Source: Chitinophagaceae bacterium
GTDB lineage: Bacteria > Bacteroidota > Bacteroidia > Chitinophagales > Chitinophagaceae
DNA: 9,087 bases
Direction of reading: 5' to 3'
NCBI GenBank assembly: GCA_947452875.1
Contig: CANGEZ010000068.1
Coordinates: 1 to 9,087 of the forward strand
The notes beneath the pieces are model-generated. The model made no database searches and was not told where the DNA came from. It saw nothing but the letters and a program-made list of their open reading frames with translations. Numbering within the stretch: position 1 is the stretch's first letter; every line of letters starts with the position of its first letter. Both the position numbers and the translations under genes were made by a program. Of the stretch, positions 1 to 5,981 are shown one piece after another.

Positions 1-346
1 GCAATAATGAACCATGAAGATTCAAAGTGCCCATTGGCGGCATGTTCCAGACAATTTCAGGAAGCATGCGAAAGGCAACTACAATTTGTAAATCAGCATG
101 TAATGATTTTAATTGCTCGATGAATTCGGGATTTTTTAATTTCTCAGGTTGAAGTATGTGTAAGCCCTTTTCAACGGCATATTTTTTTATAGCACTTTGT
201 TGCAATTCCATACCACGACCTGCTGGTTTATCAGGTGCTGTGATTACGCCAACTATATGGCAACCTGCATCCACCAATTTTGATAATGAAGCCACTGCAA
301 ATTCGGGCGTGCCCATGAAAACAATTCTTAATTCTTTATAGTTCAT
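1..346 (-). CDS. fmt: Methionyl-tRNA formyltransferase, N-terminal part (runs off left edge)
   Basis: Fmt transfers a formyl group from 10-formyl-tetrahydrofolate to Met-tRNA(fMet) in the cytoplasm, making the initiator tRNA. The 115 visible codons begin MNYKELRIVFMGTPEFAV and carry the family signatures GTPEFA (residues 12-17), APDKPAGRG (37-45) and NLHGSLL at the window edge (109-115). Asn109 and His111 of that last motif match the catalytic Asn/His pair of the formyltransferase fold (Asn106 and His108 in E. coli Fmt). The catalytic Asp and the C-terminal tRNA-binding domain lie outside the window. The ATG (346-344) directly follows the TAA of the upstream NamZ-like gene (349-347) with no gap, so translational coupling or co-transcription is likely. 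Nothing looks broken. Identification is confident; only completeness is unknown. Confidence 0.96.
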   Translation of the reverse strand, partial: MNYKELRIVFMGTPEFAVASLSKLVDAGCHIVGVITAPDKPAGRGMELQQSAIKKYAVEKGLHILQPEKLKNPEFIEQLKSLHADLQIVVAFRMLPEIVWNMPPMGTLNLHGSLL

Positions 347-1582
347 TTAATCTTGTTTGAAATCTTTGTACAACAAATATTTTTTTCTGATGGCTTTGTA
401 AGTTGCCAATCCTGGTTCCCAACTTTTTCGAATTTCTGTTTCAGATTTTGCGTCTTTAATTTGTTGCATGAACATATTATTGCCTGCTAGTTTATTAAAG
501 AAATTATTTTTTAAAAAGAAGCTGTCTTTGCCGGGAAATAAATTGTAGGCTTCGAGTAAATATTTGATTTGGATTTTGCTATTTATTGATTTCAAAACAT
601 CTTCTTTACTTCCCGACAAATTCCATCCATAACAAATCTGATTGAAACATTTGCTGCTTTTAGCACCCTCATTGGGTTTGGGCGTAAATGAAAATAAATT
701 TGAAGGCAAGGTCGGATGACCGAAAATCTGAAAAGGTTTGTCAGTTCCTCTTCCTTCGCTCATTACCGTTCCTTCAAAAAAACAAATAGAAGGATATAGA
801 TAAATAGATTGCATCTCTTTCAAATTGGGAGAAGGATGAACAGGTAAAACATATTTAGAATCGTGTGTATAATTTTTGCAAGGAACAATGGTCATCTTGA
901 ATTTACTGTTTGATGGAATGGGATAACATTTCTTATCTAGCCATTTTTCACCTAACAACATCTTGGCATATTCGCCTATCGTTAACCCATACACGATGGG
1001 AACAGGTTGCATGCCAACAAAACTTCTAAATGCAGTATCTAGCACTGGTCCGTCAACATAAAATCCATTTGGATTTGGCCGGTCTAGAATAATCAATTCT
1101 TTTTCATTTTCTATTGCCGCTTCCATATAATATTGCAAGGAGGAAATGAATGTGTAATACCGCACACCTACATCCTGGATATCAAATAACATTACATCAA
1201 CATTTTTCAAATCTGCTGCCGTAGGTTTTTTGTGGTCGCCATACAAACTGATGACAGGGATTCCGGTTTTGGCATCCACATCATTATTTACATGTTCGCC
1301 GGCATCAGCTTTTCCTCTGAAACCATGCTCTGGTCCGAAAATGGTGACAACCTTTATTTGGGAAGCCATCAATGTATCCAACAAATGGGTTTTACCAATT
1401 ACAGAGGTTGGGTTGGCAAAAATGGCAACAGATTTACCTTTCAACATTGACATGTAAACTTCAGTTTGATCTGCACCAGTAAGGATTTCAAGAGATTTTG
1501 TGGTGCTGCTTTTTGATTGGGCACAGGATGATTGAATTTCCCAGCAACCCACCAACATCAGTAGATATAATAATTTGTTCAT
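347..1582 (-). CDS. DUF1343 / NamZ-family exo-beta-N-acetylmuramidase-like lipoprotein
   Basis: This 411-residue protein belongs to the DUF1343 family, whose characterised member NamZ (GH171) removes terminal N-acetylmuramic acid from peptidoglycan fragments during cell-wall recycling. Family hallmarks visible are KGKSVAIFANPTSV (48-61), GPEHGFRGKADAGE (83-96, with Glu85 in the most conserved motif), LFDIQDVGVRYYT (132-144), LDRPNPNG (166-173) and SEGRGTDKPFQ (275-285). The frame stays open to an ATG at 1705, but I prefer the ATG at 1582. It opens a typical export signal (MNKLLYLLMLVGC) with lipobox LVGC and Cys13 as the candidate lipidated residue; the 41 extra residues from 1705 are charged and would bury that signal. 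A type I cleavage near SCA-Q (19-22) is the alternative. The protein should act in the periplasm or at a membrane surface. Its stop touches the fmt start. Family assignment is strong; substrate and enzyme activity are inferred from homology. Confidence 0.9.
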   Translation of the reverse strand: MNKLLYLLMLVGCWEIQSSCAQSKSSTTKSLEILTGADQTEVYMSMLKGKSVAIFANPTSVIGKTHLLDTLMASQIKVVTIFGPEHGFRGKADAGEHVNNDVDAKTGIPVISLYGDHKKPTAADLKNVDVMLFDIQDVGVRYYTFISSLQYYMEAAIENEKELIILDRPNPNGFYVDGPVLDTAFRSFVGMQPVPIVYGLTIGEYAKMLLGEKWLDKKCYPIPSNSKFKMTIVPCKNYTHDSKYVLPVHPSPNLKEMQSIYLYPSICFFEGTVMSEGRGTDKPFQIFGHPTLPSNLFSFTPKPNEGAKSSKCFNQICYGWNLSGSKEDVLKSINSKIQIKYLLEAYNLFPGKDSFFLKNNFFNKLAGNNMFMQQIKDAKSETEIRKSWEPGLATYKAIRKKYLLYKDFKQD

Positions 1583-1706
1583 TGGCCAAAGTTGAGCAAA
1601 GTTTTTTAATTCGGCAGAATAGATTTTTATTTTTAATATTGCCCTCCGAATCAGTACATTTTGCTTTCCATTCGCTTCAACTTTTGTCAAAGTAGGATTG
1701 TGCAAC

Positions 1707-1714
1707 TAAATCTG
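1707..1714 (+). promoter_or_regulatory. Candidate Bacteroidota-type promoter for the FKBP gene (-7 box)
   Basis: TAAATCTG matches the Bacteroidota -7 consensus TAnnTTTG at all but one position. A TTTG lies at 1683-1686, 20 bp upstream, which fits the usual -33 spacing. The predicted transcript start would leave a leader of roughly 35 nt before the ATG at 1757. This is a short motif match in AT-rich DNA, so chance is possible. Confidence 0.35.
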
Positions 1715-1756
1715 AAAATGGTTTTTCGGAATTTTTAAAACAATAAAAAAAACACA

Positions 1757-2185
1757 ATGCAACAAGTTAAAGCAGGCGATGTAGTGAAAGTTCATTACAC
1801 AGGTAAATTAACATCAGGCGAACAATTTGATTCTTCTGTAGGAAGAGAGCCACTCGAATTTACAGTAGGCGCTGGACAAATGATCAAAGGTTTTGATGCC
1901 GCTATGCCAGGAATGACAATAGGCGAAAAGAAAACCATCAACATTGCACCCGAAGATGGTTACGGTGAAAGAAGCGAAGAAGCGATTATTCCTTTTCCAA
2001 AAGAAAATGTACCTGCAGATATGCAATTAGAACCAGGCATGACTTTAACCCTTTCTAATCAAATGGGACAACCGGTGCCTGTAGTTGTAGTTGAAGTAAG
2101 AGAAGATATTATTGTATTAGATGCCAATCATTTCCTTGCTGGACAGGTATTGGTGTTTGATATTGAATTGGTGGAGATAGCGTAA
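1757..2185 (+). CDS. FKBP-type peptidyl-prolyl cis-trans isomerase, SlyD-like
   Basis: This 142-residue cytoplasmic protein catalyses cis-trans isomerisation of peptidyl-prolyl bonds and probably acts as a folding chaperone. The FKBP half begins VKVHYTGKLTSGEQFDSS (10-27), followed by FTVGAGQMIKGFDAAMPGM (35-53) and APEDGYGER (64-72). The middle (about 72-120) is the insert-in-flap chaperone domain typical of SlyD, and the chain closes with LDANHFLAGQVLVFDIELV (121-139), as in SlyD. Unlike E. coli SlyD (196 residues), it ends right after the FKBP fold and lacks the His/Cys-rich metal-binding tail. No signal peptide is visible. The start is preceded by an A-rich leader without a Shine-Dalgarno sequence. 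The gene stands alone, divergent from the NamZ-like gene and followed by a long inverted repeat. Assignment to the SlyD-type subfamily is confident; a metallochaperone role is unlikely without the tail. Confidence 0.94.
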   Translation: MQQVKAGDVVKVHYTGKLTSGEQFDSSVGREPLEFTVGAGQMIKGFDAAMPGMTIGEKKTINIAPEDGYGERSEEAIIPFPKENVPADMQLEPGMTLTLSNQMGQPVPVVVVEVREDIIVLDANHFLAGQVLVFDIELVEIA

Positions 2186-2195
2186 AAAAAATATT

Positions 2196-2280
2196 GTTTG
2201 GCGTTTGGTGTTTGGTGTTGATTGGTTGTAAACATTTTCATCGGGTAAAAACAAAAAACGTCAAACGCCAAACCCCAAAC
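2196..2280. repeat. Long imperfect inverted repeat between the FKBP gene and pepT
   Basis: Arms at 2196-2217 and 2259-2280 are 22 nt each and separated by 41 nt. As RNA they would form 18 Watson-Crick pairs, 3 G-U pairs and one C-C mismatch. The left arm is made of GTTTGG-type units and the right of CCAAAC-type units. On the plus strand the stem is followed by an A run (2281-2286), not a U run. On the minus strand the hairpin is followed by a T-rich stretch (complement of the A run at 2184-2191). It therefore resembles an intrinsic terminator only for antisense transcription. It may still stabilise the FKBP mRNA 3' end. Confidence 0.75.
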
Positions 2281-2291
2281 AAAAAATACTA
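2269..2291 (+). repeat. Dispersed 23-bp AAACCCC-type repeat, copy 1 (just before pepT)
   Basis: The stretch starting CAAACCCCAAACAAAAAA recurs at 3733-3755 with a single difference in 23 bases (TACTA versus CACTA at its end). This copy overlaps the right arm of the inverted repeat at 2196-2280 and ends two bases before the pepT ATG at 2294, so it forms the translation leader of pepT. The two copies nearly flank pepT in direct orientation. Confidence 0.7.
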
Positions 2292-2293
2292 GT

Positions 2294-3544
2294 ATGGTTA
2301 ATAAGTCCGATCTCACTTCTCGCTTTTTGCGCTACGTCCAAATCGACACGCAAAGTGACCCTAACAGTGACGCACACCCGACAACAGAAAAACAAAAAGA
2401 TTTAAGCCGCATTCTTCAACAAGAATTATTGGGAATCGGTTTGAAAGATGCTGTTGTTGATGATTTCGGGTATGTATATGCTACAGTTCCTTCCAACACC
2501 GAAAAGAAAGATGTTCCTGCAATTTGTTTTTGTTCTCATGTAGATACAGCACCGGATTGCAGTGGCACCAACGTAAAGCCCATCTTGCATGAAAATTATG
2601 ATGGTAACGATATCGTTCTTCCGGATGACAATACTCAAGTTTTAAAAATGTCTGATGCACCTTATCTCAAGGAACATATCGGTCATGAAATAATTACAGC
2701 AAGTGGTTTGACTTTATTGGGCGCAGACGATAAAAGCGGCGTTGCCATTATCATGCAGGCTGCTAAAACGTTAATTGAAAATCCTACTATCAAACATGGT
2801 GATGTAAAAATCGTTTTTACTCCTGATGAAGAAGTAGGCAAAGGAACGGCGAAGATTGATATGGAAAAAGTAGGCGCCAAATACGGATATACTTTGGATG
2901 GAGGAGAAGCTGGTTCTCTAGAAGATGAAACTTTTAGTGCTGATGCTGCTGTGATAACTGTTCATGGAATTTCAGCGCATCCTGGTTATGCCAAAGGAAG
3001 TCTGGTGAATGCAACTAAAGTTGTTGGTGCCATATTAGATGCTTTACCAAAAAATGAATGGAGTCCTGAAACCACCGAAAAGCGCGAAGGTTTTGTGCAT
3101 CCCGTTTCAATGGGCGGTATCGCAGAAAAGTCACACATCAATTTTATTGTTAGAGATTTTACGGTTGAGGGATTAAAGGACCATCACGAAAGATTAGAAA
3201 AATTGGCAACTGAAGTAGTTGGTCGTTTTCCAGGTGCCAGAATGGAATATACCATTCATGAGCAATATCGCAACATGAAGGAAATGTTGGATCAGTGTTC
3301 TTTTGTGGTGGATTATGCAAAAGAAGCGATCAATCGTGCTGGTTTAAAATTGAAAATAGAAAGCATCCGTGGTGGAACCGATGGAAGTCGATTGAGTTAC
3401 ATGGGAATGCCTTGTCCAAATATATTTACCGGCATGCAAGGAATCCACAGCAAATTAGAATGGATTGGTGTAAAGGATATGGTGAAAGCAGTGGAAACTA
3501 TTGTGCATTTGTGTGAGATTTGGGAGGAGAGGTCAGAAATGTAG
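2294..3544 (+). CDS. pepT: Peptidase T (tripeptide aminopeptidase, M20B family)
   Basis: PepT is a cytoplasmic di-zinc aminopeptidase that releases the N-terminal residue of tripeptides, helping recycle amino acids. At 416 residues it is close to E. coli PepT (408). The expected M20 ligands and catalytic residues are all present: CSHVDTAPD (80-88) gives His82 and Asp84; LLGADDKSG (141-149) gives Asp145; FTPDEEVGKG (175-184) gives Glu179 and Glu180; YTLDGGEAG (199-207) gives Asp202; and GMQGIHSKLEW (380-390) gives His385. The dimerisation lid carries VHGISAHPGYAKG (223-235). The IRGGTDGSRLSYMG stretch near 358-371 is also characteristic. No signal peptide is seen. The start is the only ATG that keeps the N-terminal helix and the RYVQIDTQSD motif. 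The gene appears monocistronic, bounded by repeat-rich gaps on both sides. Confidence 0.97.
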   Translation: MVNKSDLTSRFLRYVQIDTQSDPNSDAHPTTEKQKDLSRILQQELLGIGLKDAVVDDFGYVYATVPSNTEKKDVPAICFCSHVDTAPDCSGTNVKPILHENYDGNDIVLPDDNTQVLKMSDAPYLKEHIGHEIITASGLTLLGADDKSGVAIIMQAAKTLIENPTIKHGDVKIVFTPDEEVGKGTAKIDMEKVGAKYGYTLDGGEAGSLEDETFSADAAVITVHGISAHPGYAKGSLVNATKVVGAILDALPKNEWSPETTEKREGFVHPVSMGGIAEKSHINFIVRDFTVEGLKDHHERLEKLATEVVGRFPGARMEYTIHEQYRNMKEMLDQCSFVVDYAKEAINRAGLKLKIESIRGGTDGSRLSYMGMPCPNIFTGMQGIHSKLEWIGVKDMVKAVETIVHLCEIWEERSEM

Positions 3545-3555
3545 AATGTAAAAGG

Positions 3556-3616
3556 GATAGAGCTGGATAAGCTGGATAGAGCTGGATAGAGCTGGATAAG
3601 CTAGATAGGCTGGATA
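3556..3616 (+). repeat. Short tandem repeat, about six units of GATAGAGCTG / GATAAGCTG
   Basis: Directly after pepT, a 9-10 bp unit (GATAGAGCTG alternating with GATAAGCTG) is repeated about six times from 3556 to 3616. A decayed continuation (GATACTGGATGCTGGATA) runs to about 3640. Units alternate between 9 and 10 bp and include stops in frame, so this is not coding. There are no spacers, so it is not a CRISPR array. It looks like a minisatellite that could vary in copy number between strains. Confidence 0.85.
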
Positions 3617-3651
3617 AAAATAGATACTGGATGCTGGATAAGGCACAAACC

Positions 3652-3723
3652 AGCGCAGCGGCTTAAACCATTAAACCCTGCCTACCGGCAGGCAGGCAGC
3701 GTAGCGAATTAAACCTTTAAACC
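3652..3723 (+). repeat. 20-bp near-palindrome flanked by 26-bp direct repeats
   Basis: At 3677-3696 lies CCTGCCTACCGGCAGGCAGG, a palindrome with 9 of 10 complementary pairs. It sits between two direct repeats of 26 bp, 3652-3677 and 3698-3723, which match at 22 of 26 positions. Both copies run from AGCG-CAGCG/TAGCG into TTAAACC-NTTAAACC. The GC-rich core contrasts with the AT-rich surroundings. The arrangement resembles a REP- or MITE-like intergenic element, but no transposase or known family can be named from the sequence alone. Confidence 0.7.
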
Positions 3724-3732
3724 AACGAACAA

Positions 3733-3755
3733 CAAACCCCAAACAAAAAACACTA
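3733..3755 (+). repeat. Dispersed 23-bp AAACCCC-type repeat, copy 2
   Basis: This stretch matches 2269-2291 at 22 of 23 bases, in the same orientation. It is followed at 3756-3772 by further related units (AAACCCCAAACGCCAAAC); the 12-mer CAAACGCCAAAC at 3761-3772 also occurs at 2262-2273. The two sites therefore share the same building blocks in a different order, which suggests a family of low-complexity intergenic elements. Confidence 0.7.
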
Positions 3756-3777
3756 AACCCCAAACGCCAAACAACTT

Positions 3778-3800
3778 CCCCCTTGGGTGGACTGAGGGGG
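3778..3800. repeat. GC-rich hairpin upstream of the SPFH gene
   Basis: CCCCC at 3778-3782 pairs with GGGGG at 3796-3800. The stem extends inward through a T-A pair, two G-U pairs and a G-C pair to 9 pairs, with a 5-nt loop at 3787-3791. No T run follows on either strand, so it is not a clear intrinsic terminator. It lies 43 bp before the SPFH start codon and could be the 3' end of the repeat mosaic or a weak stop for readthrough from pepT. Confidence 0.5.
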
Positions 3801-3843
3801 CTTCCAAAAACTTCCCTAACTTCACACTCTAAAACATACAACC

Positions 3844-4767
3844 ATGAACATACTATTTCAATTTTGGTGGTTAATCATCGTAGCCTTTATTGTATTCAGT
3901 GGATTGTTTACTGTTAATCAAGGAACAATTGCTGTAATCACTCGTTTTGGAAAATATTCCGGTATTAGAAGACCGGGTTTGCGTTTCAAAATTCCTTTGA
4001 TTGATCAAGTATTTAAAAGAATCAGTTATCAGAATCGTTCGGTGGAATTGGAGTTTCAGGCGGTAACACTGGATCAAGCGAATGTATACTTCAAATCCAT
4101 GTTATTGTATTCTGTTCAAAATGAAACTGAAGACACCATTCAAAAAGTCGCTTTCAAATTTATCAGTGAAAGAGATTTTATGCAAGCTTTGGTAAGAACA
4201 ATTGAAGGAAACATCAGAGCATTTGTGGCCACCAAAAAACAATCAGAAATTTTAGTGTTGAGAAGAGATATCGTAGAGTTCGTAAAAGAACATGTAGATG
4301 CATCATTGGAAGACTGGGGTTTTCATTTACAGGATTTACAAATCAACGACATCACTTTTGATCAGGCGATTATTGATAGTATGAGCAAAGTGGTGGCCAG
4401 TAACAATTTGAAAGCAGCTGCTGAAAATGAAGGACAGGCTTTATTGATTACAAAAACCAAAGCGGCTGAAGCAGAAGGTAATGCTATCAAAATCGCTGCT
4501 GAAGCAGAAAGACAAGCAGCACAATTACGTGGACAAGGTGTGGCATTGTTCAGAGAAGAAGTGGCCAAGGGTATGAGTCAGGCTGCAGAAGAAATGAAGC
4601 AAGCTAATTTAGATACAAATGTTATTTTATTCAGCATGTGGACTGAAGCCATTAAAAATTTCGCTGAATACGGAAAAGGGAATGTGATATTCTTAGACGG
4701 CAGCAGCGAAGGCATGGAAAAAACAATGCGTCAGATTATGGCGATGCAAAAAATGGATGCGAAATAA
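3844..4767 (+). CDS. SPFH/band-7 domain membrane protein (stomatin/prohibitin-like)
   Basis: SPFH proteins form large ring or cage assemblies on membranes and organise lipid microdomains or control proteases; the precise role here is unknown. The 307-residue chain begins with one hydrophobic segment (about 3-22, rich in W, I, V and F). It is followed by the SPFH core: VNQGTIAVITRFGKYSG (24-40), then RPGLRFKIPLIDQV (43-56), as in slipins. An Ala/Glu-rich coiled coil occupies about 188-250 (KAAEAEG and AEAERQAAQLRGQG repeats). The C-terminal region ends in a Met-rich tail (MRQIMAMQKM). It lacks an NfeD partner next door, which argues against the slipin-NfeD operon type, and it is not paired as HflK/HflC. 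The exbB gene starts 101 bp downstream on the same strand; whether they share a transcript is unclear. Domain call is firm, function open. Confidence 0.9.
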   Translation: MNILFQFWWLIIVAFIVFSGLFTVNQGTIAVITRFGKYSGIRRPGLRFKIPLIDQVFKRISYQNRSVELEFQAVTLDQANVYFKSMLLYSVQNETEDTIQKVAFKFISERDFMQALVRTIEGNIRAFVATKKQSEILVLRRDIVEFVKEHVDASLEDWGFHLQDLQINDITFDQAIIDSMSKVVASNNLKAAAENEGQALLITKTKAAEAEGNAIKIAAEAERQAAQLRGQGVALFREEVAKGMSQAAEEMKQANLDTNVILFSMWTEAIKNFAEYGKGNVIFLDGSSEGMEKTMRQIMAMQKMDAK

Positions 4768-4868
4768 TTGTATTGGCATTTGACAATTAACAATTCATTA
4801 TTTGTGTACTTCAATTAGTTTTATTTTATTGCATTCCGATATTCTAGTTATAAAAAATTCGATAAACT

Positions 4869-5549
4869 ATGTTTGATATTTTTTTACAAATCGATTCTAC
4901 CGCAGCAGTAGGCGCGAGTACGGCAAAAGTTGAAAGTGTTTGGACGTTACTCAGCAAAGGCGGTGTTATCATGATTCCTTTGGGAATTTTATTTGCCCTT
5001 GTAGTTTATTTCTTTATTGAAAGATGGTTGGTGATCAAAAAAGCAAGTGTTGCTGATGATAATTTCATGAACATTATTCGCGATCACATTACTAACGGTA
5101 ACGTAACCGCGGCAAGAAGTTTAGCGAAGAACAATAATAGTCCTATCGCCAGAATGATTGACAAAGGACTACAAAGAATTGGCAAACCTATTGATGCGAT
5201 TGAGAAAAGTATGGATAATGTAGGCAAGCTCGAAATGTACAAACTGGAAAAAAATCTAAATACCATTTCTGTGATTTCTCGTATTGCACCTTTGTTTGGT
5301 TTCGTTGGAACCATCATCGGGTTGGTGATCTTATTGAAAGAATTTGCGACCATCAGCAATCCATCTATCAGTCAGATTGCAGATGCGATGTACATAAAAT
5401 TGATTACGTCTGCAACAGGTTTGATTATCGGTATGTTAGCGTTTTTGGGACATAGTTATTTGGATACTCAAATCAACAGACTGGCCAATAGAATGGAATC
5501 TGCCAGCAGTGAATTCATCGATATTCTACAAGAACCAACAAGAGGTTAA
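4869..5549 (+). CDS. exbB: MotA/TolQ/ExbB proton channel family protein
   Basis: ExbB-like subunits form the pentameric inner-membrane proton channel that, with ExbD, uses the proton-motive force to drive TonB-dependent transport (or Tol- or gliding-type motors). The 226-residue protein has three membrane segments: about 32-52 (GGVIMIPLGILFALVVYFFI), 138-160 (with PLFGFVGTIIGLV, the conserved channel helix) and 176-197 (KLITSATGLIIGMLAFLGH). A long cytoplasmic loop lies between the first two. The ~30-residue extension before the first helix is usual for Bacteroidota ExbB. The stop is 24 nt from the next start, so exbB and exbD are almost certainly one operon. The symbol is given by family; TolQ or a dedicated motor subunit cannot be excluded because no tonB or tolA follows. 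Confidence 0.92.
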   Translation: MFDIFLQIDSTAAVGASTAKVESVWTLLSKGGVIMIPLGILFALVVYFFIERWLVIKKASVADDNFMNIIRDHITNGNVTAARSLAKNNNSPIARMIDKGLQRIGKPIDAIEKSMDNVGKLEMYKLEKNLNTISVISRIAPLFGFVGTIIGLVILLKEFATISNPSISQIADAMYIKLITSATGLIIGMLAFLGHSYLDTQINRLANRMESASSEFIDILQEPTRG

Positions 5550-5573
5550 TCAGTCATCACTTTTATTCGAATT

Positions 5574-5981
5574 ATGAGTTTAAGAAAAACAAAATTAAGA
5601 GAGTCACATTCAGAGGTTGATACCGGGCCTTTGAATGATATTCTGTTTATATTACTGATGTTCTTTTTGATGATTTCAACATTGGCCAATCCGAATGTGA
5701 TTAAAATGAGCGTGCCTAAATCAAAAAGCGATACCAAACAAAAACAAAGTGTGGTGGTAAGCGTGGACAAAGACAAAAATTATTTCGTAGGTGCCAGAAA
5801 AATTAATCCTGATTCACTTGAAGTGGCTTTGAAAAAATACATCAATGAAGGTGATAGCATCAAACCGGCAGTTGTGATCAATGCCGATTCTACTTCGCAA
5901 TGGGGAGAGATTGTAAAAGTGATGAAAGTCGCCAGAAGATTAGGCGCCACCACTTCGGCTACGGTTACCGGTAGTGAGTAG
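5574..5981 (+). CDS. exbD: ExbD/TolR family biopolymer transport protein
   Basis: This is the partner of the ExbB-like channel. The 135-residue protein has a short cytoplasmic start, one transmembrane helix (about 20-37, PLNDILFILLMFFLMIST) and a periplasmic domain. Asp22 at the head of the helix corresponds to the essential proton-carrying Asp of ExbD/TolR. The periplasmic part keeps the family pattern: a KMSVPKS stretch (44-50), VVVSVDKDKNYFV (60-72), and PAVVINADSTSQWGEIVKVMKVAR (98-121). The end overlaps the convergent prmC gene by 17 bp, so the last five codons are also prmC sequence on the other strand. No second exbD or tonB follows, although Bacteroidota clusters often carry them. Confidence 0.93.
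   Translation: MSLRKTKLRESHSEVDTGPLNDILFILLMFFLMISTLANPNVIKMSVPKSKSDTKQKQSVVVSVDKDKNYFVGARKINPDSLEVALKKYINEGDSIKPAVVINADSTSQWGEIVKVMKVARRLGATTSATVTGSE

Noticed and set aside
156..341. 61-codon plus-strand frame opposite fmt
   Set aside because: The minus strand here encodes unmistakable Fmt motifs, so this is a shadow frame.
2128..2316. Minus-strand frame spanning the FKBP-pepT gap
   Set aside because: It overlaps two real genes on the other strand and its middle comes from the inverted repeat; no domain or credible start context.
3556..3640. CRISPR-like array
   Set aside because: Units are 9-10 bp with no unique spacers, and there are no cas genes; it is a simple tandem repeat.
3631..3666. 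Tiny frame (11 codons) in the repeat gap after pepT
   Set aside because: Very short, built from repeat sequence, with no coding signature.
3733..3772. G-quadruplex or telomere-like element on the minus strand
   Set aside because: The G runs are few and uneven (GG and two GGGG), so a stable quadruplex is not supported; telomere resemblance is only compositional.
5084..5359. 91-codon reading frame antisense to exbB
   Set aside because: It lies entirely within the clearly coding exbB frame, has no recognisable domain and simply mirrors the codon pattern of exbB.
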